From Streptomyces sp. NBC_00523 (lineage in GTDB: Bacteria > Actinomycetota > Actinomycetes > Streptomycetales > Streptomycetaceae), in NCBI RefSeq assembly GCF_036346615.1, contig NZ_CP107836.1, positions 2,170,001-2,234,000 on the forward strand: DNA of 64,000 nucleotides. Direction: 5' to 3'. Under the pieces are notes generated by a model that worked only from the letters and a program-made list of their open reading frames with translations, did not search any database and was not told the DNA's origin. Position numbers and translations under genes: made by a program. Shown here in pieces: positions 51,639-61,050 of this stretch; within the stretch, counting starts at the first letter, position 1, and each line of letters opens with the position of its first letter.

Positions 51639-54181
51639 GCGGACTCCACCGCCTTGCCGTCGGCGCCGGTCGCCCCGCGCGTGTACTTGGGGTGGATGAG
51701 TCCGACACAGGTGTACGGGAGCGAGTCGACCTCCTCGACGGGTACGCCGCGCTGCTCGGCCAGGAGCCTGATGTGGTCGAGGTCCGGACCGGCGCCGCGC
51801 CGGGCGAGGATCTTCCAGGGGACGCGGCGCAGCAGGACCCGGGTGGTCTCGCCGACGCCGGGCTTCACGAGGTTGACGTCGTGGATGCCGTACTCCTCGC
51901 TGATGCGCTCCACGGCCGCCCAGCCCTCCCAGGTGGGGGCCCGGTCGGCGGCCAGGAGCTCCTTCACCTCGGTGTCCACGGCGTCCGCGACCTCGTCGAA
52001 GCGGGCGGCGACCGTGTCGAGGAAGAGGCCGGAGACATCGGCGCCGGCCAGCTCGCGGTAGAACTTCGCGCCGTGGAAGTCGTCGGGACCGACCAGGTCG
52101 GCGCGCAGGACCGTACGGGAAATGAGTCCGGACACCGTGGAGTTGAGGCAGGCGGAGGGGATGAGGAAGTCCTCGCGGGTGCCGTACGTCCGCACGCAGC
52201 CGCCCGGGTCCGCCAGCACCGCGATCTCCGGGTTGAAGCCCGCCACTCCCCCGGCCTTCTCGAACTCGGCGACGGCGGCGGCCAGTTCGCGGGTGATCGC
52301 GCCCTTGCCGGTCCAGCCGTCCACGAAGACGACGTCGGCCGGGTCGTGGTGCTCGGCCAGCCAGCGCAGCGCGTTGGCGTCGATGCCGCGTCCGCGCACG
52401 ATGGAGACGGCGTAGTGCGGCAGGTCGAGGCCGTGCCGTGCCTGGGCCCAGCGCCGCATCAGCACGCCGACCGGCGTACCGGCGCGGGCGAGCGAGACGA
52501 GGACCGGGCGGGGGCCGCGCTCGGCGAGGACGGTCTCGGTGACGGTACCCACGGCGCGGGCGATCCGGGCGGCCGAGAGCGCGAGGGCGCTCTTGAACAG
52601 TTCCTGGTACGCGGCGGAGGGCTGGTACTCGACGGGGAGCGATTCCGCGTAGTGCGCGCCCCCGCTCTGTATCGCCTCCTCGCGCTCCTCCGTGGGCGCT
52701 TCGAGGCGGGTGTCCGAGAGGTCCTGGAGCAGCCAGCCGACCTCGTCCGGCGCGTACGAGGAGAACGCGGGGCCGCGCAGGGGCTCGGGCAGCTGCATGG
52801 GGACTTCTTCCTGCCGTTCGGGGGCGGGGGCCCCCGGTACGTACGAGGGGATCACCGCGAGCAGGACCTGCTCGGTGTGCGGGGCGAGGCGGTCCAGCAG
52901 GCCGCCGGGGGCGTGCAGGGCCGGGGTGTCGGCGGCGGAGTCGACCACGAGGACGACGGCGTCGAAGCCGGCACCGGCCACGTTGTAGGCGTAGCGCTCG
53001 CCGGGGCCGTCGGCCGGGTCGTCGTGGGCCGGGAAGACCAGCCGGGTGCGTATCGCGTAGCCCGGGTCGTCCACGGCGAGGACCGGGGAGCGGGTGGTCG
53101 TGGAGTAGCGGACCTCGGCGCCGGTGCGGTCCTCCAGGGCGGTGGCCAGGCGCAGCGGCGCGTACATCAGCTCTTCGAAGCCGAGGACGAGGACGCGGCA
53201 GGGGCCGTCGCCGAGGGCCTGGGCGATGCGGTCCGCGAGGGCGGGGAGCGCGGGCTCCAGGAGGGCGCGGTGGGCCTCGGTGAAGCCGTGCCGCCCGCCG
53301 TCGGGGACACCGGCCGGCCAGGGGAGGTCGAGGCGGGTGTGGGGGCGCGGGTGCGGGGGGCCGTCCTGGGGGGCGTCACCGGCGGCCTCCTGCTGGGCGA
53401 CCAGGGCCTGGCCCTTCTCCAGGACGCCGTCCGGGAGGGTGACCGTGCCGGTGTTGCGGGCCACCAGGTCGACGCGGGCGCCGATCTCGGCCGCGAACTC
53501 GGTGAGGCGGCCCCGGTCGGCCGGTGAGCGCATGTCGACCAGGGCGACGATGACGTAGTGGTCGCGGGGGTAGCGCTCGTGGAGGGCGCGGATCGTGTTG
53601 AGGACGGTGTTGCCGGTGGAGAACTCGTCGTCCACCAGGACGAGCGCCGAACCGGGCCCGTCCGCCGCGAGCAGGTCCGGGTCCTCGGGGAGCAGCAGGT
53701 GCGAGGTGGCGTGCGAGTGGGCCTCCTCGAAGCCGCCCGCCCGGGCCACGCCGGGCACCGGCCTGCGGGTCGAGTGGAGGTAGGGCGCCCCGCCGAGGCC
53801 GTCGGCGACCGAGTGGCCGAGGCCGGTGGCCGTCTCCGCGTAGCCGACGACGACCGCGCGCCGCACGCCGTCCTCGCCGAGGAGCGCCCGCACCCGGCGG
53901 CCCAGCTCGACGCCGGCTCCGTACACCACGGAGGGGCGCTGCGGCACGTGCTTGCCGAGCACGTTGGAGACGAGCAGGTGTGCCCGCTTGGGGTTGCGCC
54001 GCAGGGCGAGGCCCAGCAGCTCGCGCAGCTCCCCGTCGCCCACCAGCCCGACGCCCAGTCGCTCCGCCACCCAGCTACCCGACCACACCACGTCCGTCGT
54101 CCCTCTTTCCACTCGACTGCCGGACCCGGTGCCTGCTCGGCGCCGGTGTCCCTCTCCGATCGTCCCGCCGGTACCGCTCAC
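51635..54181 (-). CDS. Fused phosphoribosyltransferase protein (PRTase + TRSP/PELOTA-like + cysteine-PRTase-like)
   Basis: 848 aa from GTG 54181, which overlaps the lyase stop (GTGA). The first ~30 residues are low-complexity, so GTG 54091 (giving VVWSGSWVAERLG) may be the real start. N-terminal PRTase with the PRPP loop LVLVDDEFSTGNTVLNTI (about 190); middle domain with LVLGFEELMYAPLRLAT and SSYAPDEVGWLLQDL; C-terminal part with VLVSLARAGTPVGVLMRRW, DVVFVDGWTGKGAITREL and YGIHDVNLVKPGVGETTRVL. The architecture corresponds to the fused PRTase of Ter modules, predicted to make an N-glycosidic, nucleoside-like product. Confidence 0.85.
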   Translation of the reverse strand: MSGTGGTIGEGHRRRAGTGSGSRVERGTTDVVWSGSWVAERLGVGLVGDGELRELLGLALRRNPKRAHLLVSNVLGKHVPQRPSVVYGAGVELGRRVRALLGEDGVRRAVVVGYAETATGLGHSVADGLGGAPYLHSTRRPVPGVARAGGFEEAHSHATSHLLLPEDPDLLAADGPGSALVLVDDEFSTGNTVLNTIRALHERYPRDHYVIVALVDMRSPADRGRLTEFAAEIGARVDLVARNTGTVTLPDGVLEKGQALVAQQEAAGDAPQDGPPHPRPHTRLDLPWPAGVPDGGRHGFTEAHRALLEPALPALADRIAQALGDGPCRVLVLGFEELMYAPLRLATALEDRTGAEVRYSTTTRSPVLAVDDPGYAIRTRLVFPAHDDPADGPGERYAYNVAGAGFDAVVLVVDSAADTPALHAPGGLLDRLAPHTEQVLLAVIPSYVPGAPAPERQEEVPMQLPEPLRGPAFSSYAPDEVGWLLQDLSDTRLEAPTEEREEAIQSGGAHYAESLPVEYQPSAAYQELFKSALALSAARIARAVGTVTETVLAERGPRPVLVSLARAGTPVGVLMRRWAQARHGLDLPHYAVSIVRGRGIDANALRWLAEHHDPADVVFVDGWTGKGAITRELAAAVAEFEKAGGVAGFNPEIAVLADPGGCVRTYGTREDFLIPSACLNSTVSGLISRTVLRADLVGPDDFHGAKFYRELAGADVSGLFLDTVAARFDEVADAVDTEVKELLAADRAPTWEGWAAVERISEEYGIHDVNLVKPGVGETTRVLLRRVPWKILARRGAGPDLDHIRLLAEQRGVPVEEVDSLPYTCVGLIHPKYTRGATGADGKAVESA

Positions 54182-55341
54182 TCCGCGAGGCAGGCCTCCA
54201 GCAGGTCCACGAAACCGACGTCCTCCCGGGCCACGCCGAAGACCTCGGCGCGCAGCAGGGTGCGCTCGGCCCAGGCCCGGTGGGGCTTCACCTCGTTCAT
54301 CTTGTTCGTGTACGCGGAGCGCAGCACCCCGCCGCCGTTGCTCTCGGGCCGCAGGATGTCCTGGGCGTCGCTGAACTCTTCGTGGCTGACCACGGACAGC
54401 GCGTGCACGGGGGCGACGTGCGAGGGGTGGATGCAGGTCTTGCCGAGCAGCCCGTTGGCCCGGTCCAGGTCGATCTCGCGCAGCAGTCCGTCCAGGTCGT
54501 GCGCGATGAGCGCGGTGCGCAGCGCCTCGGCCCGGTTCTCCTGGAAGGGGCTGTTGCGCAGCTGAGGCTTGAACATGCGCTCCTGGCGGGGGAAGTACTC
54601 CCAGACGGGGCCGGTGACCGTGAAGCCCGTCCCGTCGGCCCGGCCGAGCACATTGACGACGTCCGCGATGACGTGGGCGACGATGCCGACGTCGTACGCC
54701 GTCATGTCGGGCGAGCGCCGCAGCCCGTAGGCGGAGCAGAAGTCGGTGACGCCGAGGCGGAGCGCGAGGACCCGGTCACGGTGCGCGGTGACGGTCTCGG
54801 CGATGCCCCGGAGGGTTTCGCGGCGGGTCTCCAGATGGAGGAGCTCGGGCGATTCGAGCACGGGCATGGCGAAGAGGCGGCGTCCCGCGGCGGCCTCGGC
54901 CTTGGTCAGGGCCTCCATGAAGGGGACGCCGCGGGCGCGCGTGAACTTGGGGAGCACGAAGCCGCTCAGCAGCCGGACGGTCGCGCCGAGGCGGCGCACC
55001 AGGTCGGTGATCTGTTCCGGTTCGCGGACCCGGATGAAGAGCAGCGGCAGCTCGATGGAGCGCGCGTCCAGCTCGGCGAACTGCCTGACCAGGTTCTCCT
55101 CGGCCCCGGCGACCTCGGAGTCGTCGATCGAGTCCTCCAGGCACAGCACCATCGAGACGACTCCGCGCCCGGCCAGCTTGACGATGTCGTCGGCGAGCCG
55201 GGGGCGGGTGGCGGGGCTGTAGAGCGTGGCGCCGAGGGCGGCGGAGAGAAGGGGGGCCGGCGAATCGGCGTCGAATGCACAGGGTTCCTGGAAGAACAGC
55301 CCGTCCTTCGCAGCAGCTGCAATATGCCCGAAATGACGCAT
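54178..55341 (-). CDS. CitE/HpcH-HpaI-like aldolase/lyase of the Ter operon
   Basis: 387 aa from ATG 55341 (GGGGGGAA upstream); the longer frame has no support. CitE-type TIM barrel: SMVLCLEDSI with acidic metal ligands, LPLLFIRVREPEQI, RRLFAMPVLESPELLHL and GKTCIHPSHVAPVHAL. It starts the three-gene operon and likely makes or cleaves a carbon-carbon bond in the predicted metabolite pathway. Divergent from the TerD gene at 55563. Confidence 0.87.
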   Translation of the reverse strand: MRHFGHIAAAAKDGLFFQEPCAFDADSPAPLLSAALGATLYSPATRPRLADDIVKLAGRGVVSMVLCLEDSIDDSEVAGAEENLVRQFAELDARSIELPLLFIRVREPEQITDLVRRLGATVRLLSGFVLPKFTRARGVPFMEALTKAEAAAGRRLFAMPVLESPELLHLETRRETLRGIAETVTAHRDRVLALRLGVTDFCSAYGLRRSPDMTAYDVGIVAHVIADVVNVLGRADGTGFTVTGPVWEYFPRQERMFKPQLRNSPFQENRAEALRTALIAHDLDGLLREIDLDRANGLLGKTCIHPSHVAPVHALSVVSHEEFSDAQDILRPESNGGGVLRSAYTNKMNEVKPHRAWAERTLLRAEVFGVAREDVGFVDLLEACLAE

Positions 55342-55562
55342 GCAATTCCCCCCGTACTCTCTGACCGACCGGACAACGTGTGGCCGGTAATAGTACGTAC
55401 GAACGGGTGTCGACGGTTCCCGGACTGGGTGAATTCCGGGTGTCATGACCGTTTCGCACGAATTTCAAAAGTGGCGGAGTGGGTGAATCCGCCCGGCGCC
55501 CGGGACACGGACCTCGCCCCCCGCGTTGTCCGCACGGGCGGCCAGCAGGCAGGATGACCGGC

Positions 55563-56372
55563 ATGACGCACGCGATGGTGAAAGGCTCGAACGTCCCCCT
55601 CGACGCCATGGCCGTAAGGGCCGTGCTGCGCTGGACGCCGGGCGCCGGGGTGCCCGATGTGGACGCCTCGGCCCTGCTGCTCGGCGCCGGCGGGCGCGTG
55701 CGCTCGGACGAGGACTTCGTCTTCTACAACCAGCCGCGCCACCCGTCGGGCCTGGTACGCCGGCTGCCCAAGCGCAGCCTGCCCGAGGGCCTGACGGACA
55801 CCATCGAGGCCGACCTGAACGCGCTCGACCCCTCGGTCGACCAGGTGGTCATCGCCGCGTCCTCGGACGGGGCCGCCTTCGGAGCCGTACGCGATCTGCG
55901 CATCCTGGTCTACGACGCCGCTGCGGCCGGCGGCGAACCGCTCGCCGTGTTCGACGTGCGCGCGGAGACCGGCGAGGAGACCGCGATCATCTGCGGCGAG
56001 CTGTACCGGCGCGGCGACGGCTGGAAGTTCCGGGCGGTCGGGCAGGGCTACCCGACGGGGCTCATCGGCCTCGCGACCGCGTTCGGCATCTCGGTCGACG
56101 AGGCGGAGCCCGAACCGCCGACCCCGGCGCCGCCCTCGGTCCCGCCCGCCCCGGCCCCCGTACCGGACTCGCAGGCGACCGTGCTGCACCAGCAGCCCTC
56201 GTACGGCTATCCGCAGCCCGCCGCCCCGGCGCCGCAGCCCGCGTACGGCTATCCCCAGCCGGCCTCCGCACAGCCCGCCTACGGCTACCCGCAGCCCGCA
56301 GCGGCGGCGGCGCCCGCTCCGGACCCGAATTTCGTGCTGCCCCCGCAGGGTCCGCAGTTCATACGGTCCTGA
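55563..56372 (+). CDS. TerD-domain protein with YGYPQP-repeat tail
   Basis: 269 aa from ATG 55563 (AGGA about 10 nt upstream; ATG 55554 is an alternative). TerD domain about 1-180: [55 protein letters not shown]. It lacks the acidic GEGEGDDE Ca2+-binding loop of the canonical paralogues (here KRSLPEGLTDT). The tail is Pro/Ala-rich with three YGYPQP units and ends QFIRS. Cytoplasmic; probably a protein-interaction member of the Ter system. Confidence 0.88.
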   Translation: MTHAMVKGSNVPLDAMAVRAVLRWTPGAGVPDVDASALLLGAGGRVRSDEDFVFYNQPRHPSGLVRRLPKRSLPEGLTDTIEADLNALDPSVDQVVIAASSDGAAFGAVRDLRILVYDAAAAGGEPLAVFDVRAETGEETAIICGELYRRGDGWKFRAVGQGYPTGLIGLATAFGISVDEAEPEPPTPAPPSVPPAPAPVPDSQATVLHQQPSYGYPQPAAPAPQPAYGYPQPASAQPAYGYPQPAAAAAPAPDPNFVLPPQGPQFIRS

Positions 56373-56378
56373 GGACGC

Positions 56379-57113
56379 CTAGGTGCGGCTCTTGTAGCCG
56401 CGCCCCCACTGCATGCCGTAGCCGTACATCCGGTCCAGCTCGGACTGGAAGCCGTAGACGAACTTCACCTCGCGGCGCACGATCAGCTCGTCCTTGATGT
56501 TCTCCACCGTGAACACCGCGCAGGAGCGGGCCTGCGGGGCGCGCTCGTCCAGTTCGATCTCGATGCGCGGCCCGTTGCCCGGGTAGAGCGTCACCTTCGC
56601 GTGTGTACGGTCGAAGGCGGGCGTCTGGTCGTAGATGTAGACGAAGCACAGCAGCCGCTTGATGTGCTCGCGCTGATCGAGGTTGACGTAGAGCGTCTCG
56701 CCGGAGGGGGCGCCGAAGCGGTCGTCGCCGCTGAGCCTGATGTAGGGCGGCCCGTTCAGATCGCCGAGCAGATTGCCCAGGGGCTGCACCACGCCCCGGG
56801 TGCCGTCCGCCAGCTCGTACATGCAGCCGAGGTCCAGGTCGACGTTGACCATCCCCTGGGTGTGCGCCTGGACGGCCTCCGGCTGGAAGAGCTTGAAGGG
56901 GCGCAGCAGCCGTCCGCTCTGCTGGGAGCGGCCCCCGATGTCCGAGGTGCGCATGCGCCAGGAGAGGTTGACGCGGAGGTTCCCGCTCAGCGCTCCCTGC
57001 TTGGTCAGCGAGACCGTGGAGTGCCGCCGGGTGAGCACGATGGAGTTGGTGGCCGCGCTGCCCGACTCGAACTGCGACTCCCGCCCCGGCCACAGGTTGT
57101 TCCAGAAAGCCAT
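56379..57113 (-). CDS. Divergent TerD/TerA-like protein
   Basis: 244 aa from ATG 57113 (GTG 57137 adds 8 residues). Two-part Ter fold: LSGNLRVNLSWRMR, VNVDLDLGCMYELADGTRG (equivalent of the TerD DxDLDxS strand), GDDRFGAPSGETLYVNLDQ and RSCAVFTVENIKDELIVRRE. Convergent with the TerD gene to its left (6 bp between). Likely a structural partner of TerD proteins in the membrane-associated stress complex. Confidence 0.8.
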   Translation of the reverse strand: MAFWNNLWPGRESQFESGSAATNSIVLTRRHSTVSLTKQGALSGNLRVNLSWRMRTSDIGGRSQQSGRLLRPFKLFQPEAVQAHTQGMVNVDLDLGCMYELADGTRGVVQPLGNLLGDLNGPPYIRLSGDDRFGAPSGETLYVNLDQREHIKRLLCFVYIYDQTPAFDRTHAKVTLYPGNGPRIEIELDERAPQARSCAVFTVENIKDELIVRREVKFVYGFQSELDRMYGYGMQWGRGYKSRT

Positions 57114-57267
57114 CCCCGACCCCGCCCTCTCGGTCACTCACCCGTCGCACGCGGCGCATACGACGCACGCACCACTGCGGGGCGGCTCCGGGCCGCCTCC
57201 GGGTGTGTCCCGGAACCGTTGCCGTACGAGCCGCCCCGCAGAGAGCGTTCCCTCAATTCCTACCGGG

Positions 57268-58395
57268 TCACACCCCGGCGGTCACTTCGCTCTTGCCCTC
57301 TTCCGCCTCCAGCGCCTTGTTGCGGCGGACGGAGGACCAGAAGGACCAGGCGATCAGGACGACGCCGACGAGACCGGTGATGATCTCGTTGATCTCGTAC
57401 TGGATCGTGATGAGCAGGATGGCGGCGAGCGCGCCGATCGCGTAGTGCGCGCCGTGCTCCAGGTAGACGTAGTCGTCCAGGGTGCCCTGGCGGACCAGGT
57501 AGACCGTGAGCGAACGGACGTACATGGCGCCGATGCCGAGGCCGAGCGCCATGAGCACGATCTCGTTGGTGATGGCGAAGGCGCCGATCACGCCGTCGAA
57601 CGAGAAGGACGCGTCGAGGACTTCCAGGTAGAGGAACATGAAGAAGGCGGCCTTGCCGGAAAGGGCGACCGCGGAGATCTTCTTGCCGCTCCGCTTGGCC
57701 TCTTCCTCCTCTTCGTGCTCGCGCTCCTCCTCCTCTTCGAGTTTGTCCTCGAAGTAGCCGGAGAGCCCGCCGACGATGAGATACGTGATCAGACCGGCGA
57801 TACCGGCGAGCAGGACGGTCTCCGCCTTGTCCACATGTCCGCCGCCGTGCTGGTGGGCGTGGGTGGCGACGGTCATCGCGGAGATCAGCAGGACGATGAG
57901 CGCGATGCAGACCGACAGCATGTCGACCTTGCCGAGCTTGGCCAGCGGGCGCTCGATCCAGCGGAGCCACTGGATGTCACGGTCCTCGAAGATGAAGTCG
58001 AGGAAGATCATGAGCAGGAACATGCCACCGAACGCGGCGATCGCCGGGTGGGCGTCCGTGACCAGTTCCTTGTAGCGGTCCGGGTCGTTGAACGAGAGAT
58101 CGATGGCGTCGATCGGGTTCAGGCTGGCGGTAATGGCCACGATCACGACGGGGAAGACCAGCCGCATACCGAAGACCGCGATGATCACGCCGATGGTGAG
58201 GAAGATCTTCTGCCAGAAGGCGGACATCTTCTTCAGGATTCCCGCGTTGACCACGGCGTTGTCGAAGGACAGCGAGATCTCCAGGACGGAAAGGATCGCC
58301 ACCACACCGAAGGCTTCCCACCCCCCGTAGAACCACGCGGCCACAAGGCCGATCACGGTGATCGCGAACGACCATCCGAAGGTTTTCAGAAGCAC
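57268..58395 (-). CDS. DUF475 (TerC-like) integral membrane protein
   Basis: 375 aa from GTG 58395. About nine helices with conserved acidic residues inside membrane spans (LEISLSFDNAVVNAGIL, ASFSFDGVIGAFAITNEIV), the LysE/TerC-type metal-handling signature. A cytosolic loop is extremely acidic (EDKLEEEEEREHEEEEEAK). TerC-like proteins export or handle metal ions (Mn2+ in relatives) and partner with TerD. 70 bp downstream of the TerD gene, same direction. Confidence 0.9.
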   Translation of the reverse strand: MLLKTFGWSFAITVIGLVAAWFYGGWEAFGVVAILSVLEISLSFDNAVVNAGILKKMSAFWQKIFLTIGVIIAVFGMRLVFPVVIVAITASLNPIDAIDLSFNDPDRYKELVTDAHPAIAAFGGMFLLMIFLDFIFEDRDIQWLRWIERPLAKLGKVDMLSVCIALIVLLISAMTVATHAHQHGGGHVDKAETVLLAGIAGLITYLIVGGLSGYFEDKLEEEEEREHEEEEEAKRSGKKISAVALSGKAAFFMFLYLEVLDASFSFDGVIGAFAITNEIVLMALGLGIGAMYVRSLTVYLVRQGTLDDYVYLEHGAHYAIGALAAILLITIQYEINEIITGLVGVVLIAWSFWSSVRRNKALEAEEGKSEVTAGV

Positions 58396-58465
58396 TGGCT
58401 ACCCCATCATGTATGTAACGGGTCTCCCCCGATGTGCACGGGGCTCCCCCGCGCCGTGCGCGGCT

Positions 58466-59041
58466 TTACGAAACGTTGACCCCGAAGTCTAGAGCGATGC
58501 CCCGCAGCCCCGATGCGTACCCCTGACCAACTGCACGGAACTTCCACTCGCCGTTGTAGCGGTAGAGCTCGCCGAAGATCATCGCGGTCTCCGTGGAGGC
58601 GTCCTCGGTGAGGTCGTAGCGCGCGAGTTCCTGGCCGTCCGCCTGATTGACGACGCGGATGAATGCGTTGCTGACCTGGCCGAATGTCTGGCCGCGATTG
58701 TCGGCCTCGTGAATCGAGACCGGAAAGACGATCTTGTCGCAATGGGCCGGCACCTGCGTGAGGTTCACGATGATCGACTCGTCGTCGCCCTCACCCTCAC
58801 CCGTGAGGTTGTCACCGGTGTGCTCCACGGAACCGTCGGGGCTCGTGAGGTTGTTGTAGAACACGAACCACTCGTCGCCGAGGACCCGGCCCGACTGGCA
58901 CAGCAGCGCGCTGGCGTCCAGGTCGAAGTCGGCCCCCGTCGTGGATCGTGCGTCCCAGCCGAGCCCGACCAGCACCTGGGTGAGATTGGGTGCGGCCTTG
59001 GAGAGGGAGACGTTGCCTCCCTTGGCGAGCGTGACGCCCAT
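58466..59041 (-). CDS. TerD family stress protein
   Basis: 191 aa from ATG 59041. Canonical Ter[16 protein letters not shown] start, [10 protein letters not shown] and [14 protein letters not shown] (two Ca2+-binding regions), [20 protein letters not shown]. Cytoplasmic, calcium-binding, membrane-proximal. About 75% identical by eye to the next paralogue, so a tandem duplication. Confidence 0.93.
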   Translation of the reverse strand: MGVTLAKGGNVSLSKAAPNLTQVLVGLGWDARSTTGADFDLDASALLCQSGRVLGDEWFVFYNNLTSPDGSVEHTGDNLTGEGEGDDESIIVNLTQVPAHCDKIVFPVSIHEADNRGQTFGQVSNAFIRVVNQADGQELARYDLTEDASTETAMIFGELYRYNGEWKFRAVGQGYASGLRGIALDFGVNVS

Positions 59042-59200
59042 GGTGTGTCCTCCCCGAGTCTATGAACCGTCTTTGTACCGGACGGAGCCGCCGGCCGGAC
59101 CCGTGCGGGCCGGCAGAACTGTCCGTCGAGCGCGTCCGGCGCCGCACGTGGTGCGGCGCCGGACGGACATGCTGGTGCCGGGGCCGGGGCCCCGGGCAGG

Positions 59201-59776
59201 TCAGACGTTGACGCCGAAGTCCTGCGCGATGCCGCGCAGGCCGGAGGCGTACCCCTGGCCGATGGCGCGGAACTTCCACTCCGCGCCGTTGCGGTACAGC
59301 TCGCCGAAGACCATGGCGGTCTCGGTCGAGGCGTCCTCGGACAGGTCGTAGCGCGCGAGCTCGCTGTTGTCGGCCTGGTTGACGACGCGGATGTACGCGT
59401 TGCGGACCTGGCCGAAGCTCTGCTGGCGGGTCTCGGCCTCGTAGATCGAGACCGGGAAGACGATCTTGTCGACGTCGGCCGGCACCGTGGCCAGGTTGAC
59501 GTTGATGACCTCGTCGTCGCCCTCGCCCTCACCGGTGAGGTTGTCACCGGTGTGCTCGACGGAGCCGTCGGGGCTCTTGAGGTTGTTGAAGAAGACGAAG
59601 TTGCCGTCGTTGGCGACCTTGCCCTCGGCGTTCGTGAGCAGAGCACTGGCGTCGAGGTCGAAGTCCCCGCCGGTGGTGGTACGGGCGTCCCAGCCGAGAC
59701 CCACGATGACCGCGGTCAGGTTGGGCGCGGCCTTGGTCAGCGAGACGTTGCCGCCCTTGCTGAGGCTGACTCCCAC
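59201..59776 (-). CDS. TerD family stress protein (tandem paralogue)
   Basis: 191 aa; GTG 59776 is chosen because GGAGG is 5 nt upstream and the protein then starts [13 protein letters not shown] like its paralogue. Same Ca2+ motifs ([27 protein letters not shown]). 159 bp upstream of the other TerD gene, probably with its own promoter as well as read-through. Confidence 0.93.
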   Translation of the reverse strand: MGVSLSKGGNVSLTKAAPNLTAVIVGLGWDARTTTGGDFDLDASALLTNAEGKVANDGNFVFFNNLKSPDGSVEHTGDNLTGEGEGDDEVINVNLATVPADVDKIVFPVSIYEAETRQQSFGQVRNAYIRVVNQADNSELARYDLSEDASTETAMVFGELYRNGAEWKFRAIGQGYASGLRGIAQDFGVNV

Positions 59777-59925
59777 GAGTCCTCCCATTGGTTTCTTGGG
59801 GGCCGGCCGGTGCCGGCGCCTCCACGTCGTGTTGACATCCGATCAACGAGTGGATCCTAGTGACCGGTTCCCGGCCGAAACAGGCTTTCCGCCCCGGTTC
59901 GGCCCGCGATCCGCCCGGAGCCGGA

Positions 59926-60384
59926 TCAGAGGGCGCCGAGCGCCTTGATGTACTCGTTGAGGTCGCGCGCGTCGGGCAGGCCGTTGACGACCGTCCAGCG
60001 CACCACGCCCTCCTTGTCGATGATGAAGGTGCCGCGCACCGCGCAGCCCTTCTCCTCGTCGAAGACGCCGTAGGCCCGCGAGGTCTCGCCGTGCGGCCAG
60101 AAGTCGGAGAGGAGCGGGTACTCCAGGCCCTCCTGCTCGGCGAAGACGCGCAGGGTGTGGATCGAGTCGTTGGACACGGCCAGCAGCTGCGTGTCGTCGT
60201 TCTCGAACGTGGGCAGCTCGTCGCGGAGCGCGCACAGCTCGCCCGTGCAGACGCCGGTGAAGGCGAACGGGTAGAACAGCAGCACCACGTTTTTCTCGCC
60301 ACGGAAGTCGGAGAGCTTCACGGTCCGGCCGTGGTTGTCCTTCAGCTCGAAATCCGGGGCCTGGGTGCCGACCTCGATCGCCAT
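59926..60384 (-). CDS. Peroxiredoxin (AhpE-type)
   Basis: 152 aa from ATG 60384. Thioredoxin fold with peroxidatic Cys46 in [12 protein letters not shown], Cys51 nearby, and a later Cys in [10 protein letters not shown] that could resolve. [16 protein letters not shown] and [11 protein letters not shown] are conserved. Reduces H2O2/organic hydroperoxides in the cytoplasm. Adjacent to the TerD pair, fitting a stress cluster. Confidence 0.93.
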   Translation of the reverse strand: MAIEVGTQAPDFELKDNHGRTVKLSDFRGEKNVVLLFYPFAFTGVCTGELCALRDELPTFENDDTQLLAVSNDSIHTLRVFAEQEGLEYPLLSDFWPHGETSRAYGVFDEEKGCAVRGTFIIDKEGVVRWTVVNGLPDARDLNEYIKALGAL

Positions 60385-60560
60385 GAAACGCGTCCCTTCA
60401 CTACGTCACCGGGCTGGGCTGTCCGGGTGACCCCCACCCTACGCAGACCCCCCGGGCGCCCGTACGGCACCCGGGAAAGCTTCCCGCCCACGAGCGGATC
60501 AAGCCACCGGGTATCCGGGACACGCGTGTGCGAGGCGGCGGATGTACGAAGCGGATGTAC

Positions 60561-60598
60561 GAAGGCCCCCGGCCGGCGCGATGCCGTCGGGGGCCTTC
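60561..60598. terminator. Terminator after the DUF3052 gene
   Basis: GAAGGCCCCCGGCCGGC (60561-60577) pairs with GCCGTCGGGGGCCTTC (60583-60598) apart from one mismatch and one bulged base. A 13-bp direct repeat (GCGGATGTACGAA, twice) lies just left of it (60538-60563). Confidence 0.85.
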
Positions 60599-60612
60599 AG
60601 GGGTTGGTGGGG

Positions 60613-61050
60613 TCAGCGCTTGGCCTTGGCCGCTTTGGGCGTGACGAGACGGCTTCCCGACCAGTCCTTGCCCGCGTTGACGCTCTTGGTCTGGGCGAGC
60701 CCTGCGGTCTGGGCGGCCTCGTTGATGTCGCTCGGCTCGACGTATCCGTCGCGGCCGGTCTTCGGCGTCATCAGCCAGACCACGCCGCCGTCCTCGAGCA
60801 GACCAATGGCATCCACCAGCGCGTCCGTAAGGTCGCCGTCCTCGTCGCGGAACCACAGCAGGACGACGTCAGCGATGTCGTCGTAGTCCTCGTCGACGAG
60901 ATCCTGGCCGGTAATGGCCTCAATGCCCTCACGGAGCTCCAGCTCGACGTCGTCGTCGTAGCCGATCTCCTGGACCACCTGTCCGGGCTCGAACCCCAGG
61001 CGTGCCGCCGGGTTGGTCCGCTCCTCCGCGTGGTCCGCGGTCGCGCTCAC
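60613..61050 (-). CDS. DUF3052 domain protein
   Basis: 145 aa; GTG 61050 is fixed by AGGAGG 6 nt upstream. The acidic body (IGYDDDVELELREGIEAITG, LVDEDYDDIADVVLLWFRDED) and LLEDGGVVWLMTPKTGRDGY are the DUF3052 signature, a small actinobacterial family of unknown function found next to aceE. Ends with a basic AAKAKR. Confidence 0.92.
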   Translation of the reverse strand: MSATADHAEERTNPAARLGFEPGQVVQEIGYDDDVELELREGIEAITGQDLVDEDYDDIADVVLLWFRDEDGDLTDALVDAIGLLEDGGVVWLMTPKTGRDGYVEPSDINEAAQTAGLAQTKSVNAGKDWSGSRLVTPKAAKAKR

